From: Planctomycetaceae bacterium
GTDB lineage: Bacteria > Planctomycetota > Planctomycetia > Pirellulales > Thermoguttaceae
Direction of reading: 5' to 3'
DNA: 46,046 nt
Assembly: GCA_031268995.1 (NCBI GenBank)
Contig: JAIRWK010000320.1
Coordinates: forward strand, 1 to 46,046
Shown: positions 19,612 through 27,636 of the stretch, piece after piece
Layout of the letters: every line of letters starts with the position of its first letter
Numbering within the stretch: position 1 is the stretch's first letter
Translations under genes and position numbers: made by a program
Notes under the pieces: generated by a model
What the model saw: only the letters and a program-made list of their open reading frames with translations
Databases searched by the model: none
What the model was told of the DNA's origin: nothing

Positions 19612-20802
19612 ATGTTACATGCGGTTATTCTTGCCGGCGGGTCTGGTACGCGGCTTTGGCCTGAAAGTCGTCAATCGAAGGCTAAACAATTTCTCGAAAT
19701 TGAATCTGGGCGGACAATGATTGAGTCAACAGTTGCCAGGTTGGAGCGGATAATTCCGCATGAAAGAATGTGGGTTTTGACAACAGAATCCATGTCCGAA
19801 CAAATAGCAACACTTTTGCCGCAAATTCCCCAAACGCAGATTATTTGTGAACCTATACCACGCAACACCGCACCATGTATCGGTTTAGCAGCGGCGAGAA
19901 TTAGCAATGAATTTCCTGATGCGACGATGATTATTTTGCCGTCTGATCATGTTATTCGTAACGAAAATTCATTTTGCCAAACGTTGCAATTTGCCGCTGA
20001 TTTGGTTGACGAGGATTCTAAGCGGTTGGTTACGCTTGGCATTAAGCCGACATTTCCGTCAAGTTCGTATGGTTATATTGAGACGAACGATTTAATTATT
20101 TCTAGTGCAACACAAAAATGGCAATCGTTGACAACTGTCCACAACGTGCGATGTTTTCACGAAAAACCGTCGCGGGACAACGCGGTAAAGTTTATTAAAT
20201 CGGGAAATTTCGCGTGGAATGCGGGAATATTCATCTGGAGATCGGCAACGATAATTGATTTGATTGCAAAATTTGAACCTGAAACGGGTGATATTTTGAA
20301 ACGGATTGCGGACAAATTCGGTTCTGTTGACGAGAAAAAAACTATTGAAAACTTATTTCCGCAATGTAAAAATATATCTATCGATTACGCTGTTTTGGAA
20401 CGTGTAAACTCAACATGCCCAAACTATTCCAAAATTTCCGAAACCGAACACGCAAATGCGGAATCGCGGAGCAATTTTCGTGCCGGCTATGGTATAGTTA
20501 TGCTTGAGGCGGTATTTGATTGGGATGATGTTGGTACGTGGAGTGCGATTGATCGGCTATATTCGGGCAAACATGATGAGCATAATAATATTGCAATCAC
20601 GACAAAACTTATTGCAATAGATTCGTCCGGTTGTTTTGTGCGTGCCGACAATCCAGAGCATTTATTTGCGTTAATTGGCATAAATGACGTGATTGTCGTT
20701 CAGTCAAATAATGCAACACTAATTGCAAAAAAAGAACACGAAGAAGCCGTCAGAAAAATCATCAATGAGTTAAAAGAAAAAGATTGGAAAGAATTTTTGT
20801 AA
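19612..20802 (+). CDS. manC: Mannose-1-phosphate guanylyltransferase-like protein
   Basis: VILAGGSGTRLWPESRQSKAKQFLEI, ISIDYAVLE, FDWDDVGTWSAI; contains an apparent in-frame repeat relic. Confidence 0.9.
   Translation: MLHAVILAGGSGTRLWPESRQSKAKQFLEIESGRTMIESTVARLERIIPHERMWVLTTESMSEQIATLLPQIPQTQIICEPIPRNTAPCIGLAAARISNEFPDATMIILPSDHVIRNENSFCQTLQFAADLVDEDSKRLVTLGIKPTFPSSSYGYIETNDLIISSATQKWQSLTTVHNVRCFHEKPSRDNAVKFIKSGNFAWNAGIFIWRSATIIDLIAKFEPETGDILKRIADKFGSVDEKKTIENLFPQCKNISIDYAVLERVNSTCPNYSKISETEHANAESRSNFRAGYGIVMLEAVFDWDDVGTWSAIDRLYSGKHDEHNNIAITTKLIAIDSSGCFVRADNPEHLFALIGINDVIVVQSNNATLIAKKEHEEAVRKIINELKEKDWKEFL
20407..20494 (+). repeat. Family A relic inside the manC-like CDS
   Basis: TA-aactcaacatgcccaaactattccaaaatttccgaaaccgaacacgcaaatgcgg...gtgccggctatggta-TA parallels the family A consensus. 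Confidence 0.75.
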
Positions 20803-20847
20803 TACCGTCGTTACTTTGTCCTTTTAAAAAATATTAGCACGCAGATA

Positions 20848-21077
20848 TACTCATCGCACTATGAAATTCAGTTTTTATTTTTTTGGCAGGATTTACTGGA
20901 TAGCAGGATAGACAGGATTTCATTATATCCTGTAATCCTGCCTTATTACTCAAGCTGTTTTAAAATTCCCGAAGCTGAACACGCAAGCGTTGCATCGCGA
21001 AGTGGTTGTTCAAGGGCGAAGCCTACCGCCCATACCGGCTTCGGTATAAAAAGACAAATTTCATAGCATCTACAGTA
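20848..21077 (+). mobile_element. Family C element (TA-flanked MITE-like) inside D, itself containing A
   Basis: tactcatcgcactatgaaattcag...aaatttcatagcatctacagta; empty-site form of D seen elsewhere. Confidence 0.85.
20946..21046 (+). mobile_element. Family A element inside family C
   Basis: cctTA-ttactcaagctg...cttcggta-TAaaaagac versus intact C gtctTAaaaagat at about 35055. Confidence 0.9.
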
Positions 21078-21177
21078 TAGCGCAGACTTTTAAGGATATT
21101 CGTGGATCGGATTTATTTTTTGATCTTGCGAATATCCTCAAAATCTGCGTCGTCTGCGTGCTGATATTTTTATCTGA

Positions 21178-22143
21178 TTATTTTCTGTATTGGTTTTGGT
21201 ATATTTGTTTTATAATTTCGTTTAATTTCGTTTTTGGTTTCCAGTTTAGGAGTTTTTCTGCTTTGGTTAGGTCTGGTACTCGGCGGCGCATATCATCGAA
21301 ATCTAATCCGTAAACGTCTTCGTAGGGAATGAATTTTAGATTTGATTTTGAGTTCACGATGTTTATAATTTTTTCTGCAAGTTGTTGAATGCTGATTTCT
21401 TCGTTGCTACCGAGATTTATTACTTGTCCGATGGCTTGCGGGGCGGAGTCGAATTTTAATAATGCTTCAACTACATCAAAAACAGAGCAGAAACAACGTT
21501 GTTGTTTTCCGTCGCCGTAGATTTCAAGTGGTTGATTTTTAATTGCGGCGTTGATGAAGCGTGGCACGACCATTCCGTATTGTCCGGTTTGTTTTGGTCC
21601 TACGGTGTTGAATAATCGTACAATAAATACCGGCAAACTTGTTTGGTAATGGTGCGCGAGCAATAGAAACTCATCAAGCATTTTTGCTGAAGCATAAGCC
21701 CAACGTCGTTTTGATGTTGCGCCTATTGTAATGTCGTTGTCTTCTGAAAATGGGATGCGGTCTGATTTACCGTAAACTTCGCTGGTTGAGGTTAGCAGCA
21801 GTGGAATGTGGTAACGAGTGCAAACATCGACGAGCGAATCTGTTGTGCGTACAATTCGTTGTACGGTTTCGACGGGGTGGTCAATTATTAGTTTTACGCC
21901 AACTGCGCTTGCGAGGTGATAGACGAATTCGTGTTTAGGGACTTCGCGTTCAAGCAGTTGCCGTTCGTCGGCGGAGGCAATTATCGCGCGGAAGTTAATA
22001 TTGGATTCGAGTGAAGCGATATTGCTCCAATTTCCTGTTGAGAGGTCATCAATTATTGTTACACAATTTCCGCGTTTCAACAACCCTTCGACTAAATGCG
22101 AACCAATAAATCCGGCACCGCCGGTAACAAGATATCTTTTCAT
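21178..22143 (-). CDS. NAD-dependent epimerase/dehydratase (SDR)
   Basis: MKRYLVTGGAGFIGSHLVEGLLKRG, YASAKMLDEF, RLFNTVGPKQTGQYGMVVPRFI; upstream ORF extension is repeat-derived. Confidence 0.92.
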   Translation of the reverse strand: MKRYLVTGGAGFIGSHLVEGLLKRGNCVTIIDDLSTGNWSNIASLESNINFRAIIASADERQLLEREVPKHEFVYHLASAVGVKLIIDHPVETVQRIVRTTDSLVDVCTRYHIPLLLTSTSEVYGKSDRIPFSEDNDITIGATSKRRWAYASAKMLDEFLLLAHHYQTSLPVFIVRLFNTVGPKQTGQYGMVVPRFINAAIKNQPLEIYGDGKQQRCFCSVFDVVEALLKFDSAPQAIGQVINLGSNEEISIQQLAEKIINIVNSKSNLKFIPYEDVYGLDFDDMRRRVPDLTKAEKLLNWKPKTKLNEIIKQIYQNQYRK

Positions 22144-22157
22144 CACCAAGTTTGTGT

Positions 22158-22277
22158 TATACCGATGCCGGTATGAGCGACAGGCTTCGCCCTTGAACAA
22201 TCGCTTCGCGTTGTTGCGATTGCCTAACGCTCTGCGTTGTAGGTTTACCGTAGCTTCGGGAATTTTAAAGTAGCTTA
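22158..22277 (-). repeat. Family A element, long variant
   Basis: taccgatgccggtatgagcgacagg...cctaacgctctgcgttgtaggtttaccgtagcttcggg. Confidence 0.9.
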
Positions 22278-22322
22278 CGGGAATTTTTAAAAATACTATT
22301 TACCAAAAACAAATTACTCCAA

Positions 22323-22369
22323 ATTCATTCGATTTTCAGTCGATGGAAATCGACCGAATTCGAATAAAA
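22323..22369. repeat. Family E short palindrome
   Basis: attcattcgattttcagtcgatggaaatcgaccgaattcgaataaa. Confidence 0.75.
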
Positions 22370-22377
22370 TTAACTTT

Positions 22378-22480
22378 TATACTCAAGCTGTTTTAAAATT
22401 CCCGAAGCTGAACACGCAAGCGTAACAACGTGAAGCGGTTGTTCAAGAGCGAAGCCCATCGCCTTACCGGCTACGGTATA
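22378..22480 (+). repeat. Family A element, copy (99 bp between flanking TAs)
   Basis: TA-tactcaagctg...ggctacggta-TA. Confidence 0.93.
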
Positions 22481-22581
22481 AAAATTCCCTGTAGCCAAAA
22501 TGCGCGGCATGAATTTATTTGACCGCAAATTCCGCCGCGCAATTGACCACAATAGCACGATTAAACGTACTTGCGACAATC

Positions 22582-23952
22582 TCAAACTTCGTCTGTGATG
22601 GCGAATGGTTCGCGGTAGTCGCGTTTCCAATATTTTTCGGCTTCGGCGTTATTTTCGATTTTGCCGGTTTCTTTGTTGATTTTCAGAGCCGCGCCGCCCA
22701 GACGAAGAGAAACGGTTGAATAATGCACCAACGCTGTACTGCAATGTCCTTCTGCAATATCCGCGTTGGGCAATTCTCTTGTCCTGATCGAATCCAAAAA
22801 ATTACGTTTGTGTGGTTCGTCCGGAAAACGTCCGTGACCGGTTTCTTTGATTACGGGTTTACGGTCTTTGGGTCGGTCAAAAACTTGCCAGCCGCCGCCA
22901 TGACGCGCAACTTTCATCAATCCTTTCGTACCATATAACTCAATTGCCGTCGCGCATTGCATCCAATATGGAACCATGTCCGACATCCGCACAACCGGAT
23001 CAATTTTGAGCATATATCTGGTGTAAAGCGTTTCCTCAACCGTGAAAATTAAATCATTAAATTTATACGTCGCAACCAAAGTATCGGGCGTTTGACCGTC
23101 GCTATCTTTGGGCGAATCCGTAAAGCGACCGCCAGTAGCGTAAGCGGAATCGGGAAACTTTACCCCAACAAGCCACCGCGCCAAATCAATTTGATGTACT
23201 CCGTCATTAAGGAGATCACCAGCCGAAAAATCCCAAAGCTGATGCCATTTGCCATTCATAATTACTGGCGAATAGGGGCGATCTGCTGCTGGTCCCAGCC
23301 ATGCACTCCAATTGAAGTTTTCTGGAGTTTTTTCGTTTTTGATTTTGAATGAGCTGGTTTCGGCTTTTTGGTTGAAGACGCGGCAGAGGTGAATTTTTCC
23401 AAGTTTACCTTCTTCGATATATTTTTTTGCGGCGATGTTGTAGGCTGCGCTTCGGTTTTGTGTGCCGTGTTGAACGATTCGTTTGTATTTACGAGCGGCT
23501 TTAACCATTTGCTCGCCTTCCCAACCCGAATGCGATGCAGGCTTTTCCGTGTAAACATCTTTGCCTGCTTGACAAGCACGAACTGCTGCGAGTGCGTGCC
23601 AGTGGTCAGGAAGCGCGCAAATTACAGCGTCAACATTTTTGTCATCAAGAACAGTGCGCATATCGTCAACGTATTTTGTCTTAGCTTTTTCGGCAGTTTT
23701 TTCACCACGATCTTTACGTACGTCGCAGGCGTAAAGGACGTTGACATCATCGAATTCGCAAAATCCGGGAATTCTCGCGCCCGGATAATCGAAACCGAGC
23801 AAAAGGCTGCTGCCGCGACCGCCGCAACCAATAAGCGCAACATTTATTTTGTTGTTTGCTTTTGTTTCAGCCGCGTTGATACCGTTCGTCAATATTGTTA
23901 AACCCGCCCCTAATCCGAGCGAAGTTACTTTGACAAATTCACGTCTTTTCAT
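22582..23952 (-). CDS. Gfo/Idh/MocA family oxidoreductase with N-terminal Tat-like signal
   Basis: MKRREFVKVTSLGLGAGLTIL, ALIGCGGRGSSLL, DVYTEKPASHSGWEGEQMVKAARKYKRIVQHGTQNRS. Confidence 0.93.
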   Translation of the reverse strand: MKRREFVKVTSLGLGAGLTILTNGINAAETKANNKINVALIGCGGRGSSLLLGFDYPGARIPGFCEFDDVNVLYACDVRKDRGEKTAEKAKTKYVDDMRTVLDDKNVDAVICALPDHWHALAAVRACQAGKDVYTEKPASHSGWEGEQMVKAARKYKRIVQHGTQNRSAAYNIAAKKYIEEGKLGKIHLCRVFNQKAETSSFKIKNEKTPENFNWSAWLGPAADRPYSPVIMNGKWHQLWDFSAGDLLNDGVHQIDLARWLVGVKFPDSAYATGGRFTDSPKDSDGQTPDTLVATYKFNDLIFTVEETLYTRYMLKIDPVVRMSDMVPYWMQCATAIELYGTKGLMKVARHGGGWQVFDRPKDRKPVIKETGHGRFPDEPHKRNFLDSIRTRELPNADIAEGHCSTALVHYSTVSLRLGGAALKINKETGKIENNAEAEKYWKRDYREPFAITDEV

Positions 23953-24513
23953 AAAATTTCTCCCAAGTTAATTATTGAGCTGAGCGCGTTTGAAATTTTA
24001 ACGACCTGTGAAAATTTATTTTTCGTGTCGTCGAAATTCATCGTGTGTTCAGCGTGTATTTTTTGCCGTTGCGCTTTAATAATCTGGGCAACAGCGTACT
24101 TCTTTCCACAAAATAGACCAATTCCCCAAGCCATTTCAAAATCCTCAAAGCCGGACAGACAAGTATAGCTTTGGGCAAAGGTCAGAACTTCGTGCTATTT
24201 TGACAAAATTACCAATGTTCGTCAAGAGCAAATACACGAAAAACCAAAATTGTAGATGCTCTTTGCCCCTTAAAAATAAAAAATACGAAAAAACTCTTGA
24301 AGGCATGGTGAAAAAAACTAATTGTTGCTCACAGATCAAGCGTCTGTTCTCGACCGACAATTGAAATTTTGGCGAAAACTTTTGTCCCCACTGTTCTTTG
24401 TTTGTTGTGGGTGATATACTAGGGGTGTTTTGTGCCGTAGTTGGTGCGGAATAATTGGATTTTTGGAGTCGGGGCGGTCTCTGGCTTGCAAAATTTATGA
24501 AGGAAATAACTGT

Positions 24514-24607
24514 TATACTCAAGCTGTTTTAAATCTGGACACGCAAGCGTAACAACGTGAAACGGTTGTTCAGGGGCGGGGTCTGTCGCCTTACCGGCTT
24601 CGGTATA
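24514..24607 (+). repeat. Family A element, copy
   Basis: TA-tactcaagctgttttaaatc...ccggcttcggta-TA. Confidence 0.9.
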
Positions 24608-24659
24608 CTTGTTTGATTGTTTTTTGGGTATTTGCAAAAAAAATCGGCGGTTATTTTTG

Positions 24660-24761
24660 TACTCAAGATGTTTTACAATTTCCGAAACTGAGTACGTAAG
24701 CGTAACAACGCAAAGCGGTTGTTCAAGGGTAAAACCTATCGTCCGTATTGGTTTCGGGATA
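24660..24761 (+). repeat. Family A element, degenerate copy, tandem with the previous one
   Basis: tactcaagatgttttacaatttccgaaactgagtacgtaagcgtaacaac...ttcgggata. Confidence 0.8.
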
Positions 24762-24797
24762 GCTAAGCAAATTTCACAATTTTTTTGGGAGGTTAAC

Positions 24798-26075
24798 ATG
24801 ACTAAAGGTGCTTGTCAGTGTTGTTGCCGTTCTGTTGCGGTTAGTAGCGATAACGTTAGCAAGATATTTCAAGACGCGATGGAAGCCGGTAAAGGAATTC
24901 TTCGCTTGACCCCTACGTGGGTTCCTCGCGTGTTTATGCAACCGGGACGGCGAATAAAACTTGCGCCGACTGATTGGTATGCGCTTGGTGTTGATCGCGG
25001 CGGAATCAATGAGCGTTGGTTCTCAAGCACAACCGAAGCAGGAAACCCGGGCAGACAACCTGACGAAGGTTTAAGTTACGTAAAATTTAATGGGCAAAAA
25101 TTTTTGTTGCGTGATGCTGTTGCCGAAGGAAAGGGGACGGTTGTTGGGGACAAAATTTGGGACAAATTCAAACGTTGGCCCGTTTATTCGAAGTTTTTTG
25201 ATAATCTAGGTCCAATCTTTCACCACCTTCACCAGCGTGAAGAACACGCTAAACTTGTCGGTCAAGAAGGTAAACCCGAAGCCTACTATTTTCCACCGCA
25301 ACTAAACGCGGCGGAAAATCACTTCGATTATACTTTCATGGGATTTGAACCCGGAACGACAAAAGACGATGTAAAAAAATGTCTTGAAAATTGGAATAAA
25401 GGCGACAATGGAATTCTTGATATTTCAAAGGCTTACAGGTTGAAGCGTGGTACGGGTTGGGTTGTTCCGGCTGGTGTTTTGCACGCGCCGGGGTCTCTTT
25501 GCACGTATGAGCCGCAATGGGGTTCGGATGTTTTTGGGAGTTTTCAATCGTTGATTGAGGGCAGGCAAGTCGAGTGGAGTTGGCTTGTTAAGGATGTGCC
25601 GAAAGAGAAACATAATGATTTTGATTACATTATCAGCATGTTAGATTGGGAGAAAAACGTTGACCCGAATTTCAAGAGTTCAAATTACGTTGAGCCGATT
25701 GTTGACGAGAAGCAATCCGGTAAAGGATATACCGATAAATGGATTACTTACGGCAAAATTGATGGGAAACAATTGTTTTCAGCAAAAGAGCTTACAGTTT
25801 ATCCGAATAGCAAATGCACTCTCAACGATAACGGCGCGAGCGGTTGGATTTTGGTTCAAGGTCATGGCAAAGTTGGAGAGTTGACGGTTGACACGCCGGT
25901 TATGATCAACTACGGAGCGGAGCCAAATGACGAAATTTTCGTTACAGCAACTGCGGCAAAAAATGGTGTTACGGTCGAAAATACCGGCAGTGAGCCGCTT
26001 GTTGTGTTGCGTTATTTCGGACCGGACACTCACCCGTCAACACCAAACATAGGTGATCACAGAAAAGTAAATTAA
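24798..26075 (+). CDS. Cupin-domain protein, possibly a sugar/phosphosugar isomerase
   Basis: GGAGG 10 nt before ATG 24798; HHLHQREEHAK and GTGWVVPAGVLHAPGSL cupin-like motifs; the ORF extension to 24609 is a degenerate family A repeat. Confidence 0.75.
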   Translation: MTKGACQCCCRSVAVSSDNVSKIFQDAMEAGKGILRLTPTWVPRVFMQPGRRIKLAPTDWYALGVDRGGINERWFSSTTEAGNPGRQPDEGLSYVKFNGQKFLLRDAVAEGKGTVVGDKIWDKFKRWPVYSKFFDNLGPIFHHLHQREEHAKLVGQEGKPEAYYFPPQLNAAENHFDYTFMGFEPGTTKDDVKKCLENWNKGDNGILDISKAYRLKRGTGWVVPAGVLHAPGSLCTYEPQWGSDVFGSFQSLIEGRQVEWSWLVKDVPKEKHNDFDYIISMLDWEKNVDPNFKSSNYVEPIVDEKQSGKGYTDKWITYGKIDGKQLFSAKELTVYPNSKCTLNDNGASGWILVQGHGKVGELTVDTPVMINYGAEPNDEIFVTATAAKNGVTVENTGSEPLVVLRYFGPDTHPSTPNIGDHRKVN

Positions 26076-26303
26076 AAAAAGTTGAATGTAGAATTGGGAG
26101 ATAAATCTATGATTTTAATCTTATAATTTATTGTATTAATTGGTTAATTGAGGAAGGGCTATTTTTTCAAAACATGTTTCAAGCAAAATGAAAAATGTAA
26201 AATTTGCCCTTCACGTATTGACAATTAATTGCAATAAAAAATTCAAACGTTAAATTAACCTTAAATTAACAACCGTTAAATTAAAATTGAAGGAGAAATA
26301 TAA

Positions 26304-27308
26304 ATGTCAAGACCTGTTACACTTACAACGGGACAATGGGCTGATCTTAAACTTTCGGAACTTGCTCCGAAGGCTAAGAGTTTCGGTTATGATGGGCTGG
26401 AGTTAGCGTGTTGGGGCGAGTTATTTGATGTCCGGCGCGCATTGAATGAGAGTGATTATTGTGCCAAACGGCGTGAAATATTGACTCAAAACGGACTCGG
26501 AATTTGGGCGATTCAATCGCATCTTGTGGGGCAAGCGATTCTTGATCAAATTGATTTGCGGCACAAGGCGGTTTTGCCGGATTACGTTTGGGGCGACGGC
26601 AACCCCGCCGGAGTTAATGAACGCGCGGCGAATGAATACAAAGATACGGCGCGTGCGGCGCAAAAACTTGGTGTAAATGTTGTTACCGGATTTACCGGAT
26701 CGAGTATTTGGCAATATTTGTATTCTTTTCCGCCAGTACCGCAGAGTTGGGTTGATGATGGATTCAAGTTGCTGGTAGATCGTTTCAATCCGATTCTTGA
26801 TGTGTTTGGCGAATGCGGGGTCAAGTTTGCTCTTGAGGTGCATCCGACGGAGATTGCTTTTGATATTTACACTGCTGAGCGTGCGCTTGAGGTGTTGAAG
26901 TATCGACCGGAGTTCGGGTTTAATTTTGATCCGTCTCATTTGATTTGGCAAGGAGTTGATCCGGTAGAATTTTTGTACAAATTTAAAGACCGGATTTATC
27001 ATGTTCACATGAAAGATGCGATAGTTACGTTGAACGGCAAAACCGGCATTTTGGCATCTCATTTGAATTTCGGCGATTACAGACGCGGTTGGGATTTCAG
27101 GTCGCTCGGTCACGGCGGAGTCAATTTCGAGGAGATCATAAGAGCCTTAAACAACATCGGTTACAATGGACCTTTGTCGGTCGAGTGGGAAGATATGGGA
27201 ATGGAACGAGAATTCGGCGCAACCGAAGCCGCTGCATTCGTCAAGAAAATCGACTTCTCGCCAAGCAACCTAGCCTTCGACGGCGCATTCGATAAAGAAA
27301 ACCAATAA
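26304..27308 (+). CDS. Sugar phosphate isomerase/epimerase (xylose isomerase-like TIM barrel)
   Basis: [65 protein letters not shown] aaggag upstream. Confidence 0.92.
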   Translation: MSRPVTLTTGQWADLKLSELAPKAKSFGYDGLELACWGELFDVRRALNESDYCAKRREILTQNGLGIWAIQSHLVGQAILDQIDLRHKAVLPDYVWGDGNPAGVNERAANEYKDTARAAQKLGVNVVTGFTGSSIWQYLYSFPPVPQSWVDDGFKLLVDRFNPILDVFGECGVKFALEVHPTEIAFDIYTAERALEVLKYRPEFGFNFDPSHLIWQGVDPVEFLYKFKDRIYHVHMKDAIVTLNGKTGILASHLNFGDYRRGWDFRSLGHGGVNFEEIIRALNNIGYNGPLSVEWEDMGMEREFGATEAAAFVKKIDFSPSNLAFDGAFDKENQ

Positions 27309-27516
27309 ACATTACAATGCCAAACGAAATTGTAATTTTTCAAATATACCGAAATCTACGTTAAAAACAGGTTTCGGTATATTATTCGATCTTTAAACTT
27401 TTCGCACAATGTCTTATGGATTTTATCGTTGGATTTGTGCGTCAAAATTTATTGTCTTTGCTTGTACCGTTTCTAATTTCTCTCAGCAGTGCTGAGAGTT
27501 TTGGGCTGTCTTTATG

Positions 27517-27625
27517 TATAGCACGCAAATAACGCAGATTTTTAAGAGATAGTCGCTGATCTGATTATGTTTTCTGATCTTGCGAACATTTCCTCCAAAT
27601 CTGCGTTATCTGCGTGCTGAATTTT
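27517..27625. repeat. Family D palindromic element between convergent genes
   Basis: tagcacgcaaataacgcagatttttaagagatagtcg...aaatctgcgttatctgcgtgctga. Confidence 0.85.
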
Positions 27626-27636
27626 AGGCGGAGTGG

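Larger units (their letters stand above)
20832..21172. repeat. Family D palindromic element carrying nested insertions
   Basis: agcacgcaga...gcgcagacttttaaggatattcg...cgaatatcctcaaaatctgcgtcgtctgcgtgctgat, interrupted at 20848-21077. Confidence 0.85.

Noticed and set aside
22144-22200. N-terminal extension MFKGEACRSYRHRYNTNLV of the SDR epimerase ORF
   Set aside because: It is encoded by a family A copy; the canonical start is MKRYLVTGGAGFIGSH at 22143.
22370-22630. Recurring peptides such as TQAVLKF..NTQAQQREAVVQGRSLSP and YSSCFKIPEAEHASVAS in many short ORFs
   Set aside because: They are in-frame readings of family A copies without start/RBS context; not independent genes.
26421-27113. 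230-aa antisense ORF
   Set aside because: Fully opposite a strongly supported sugar isomerase gene; composition is typical of antisense frames.
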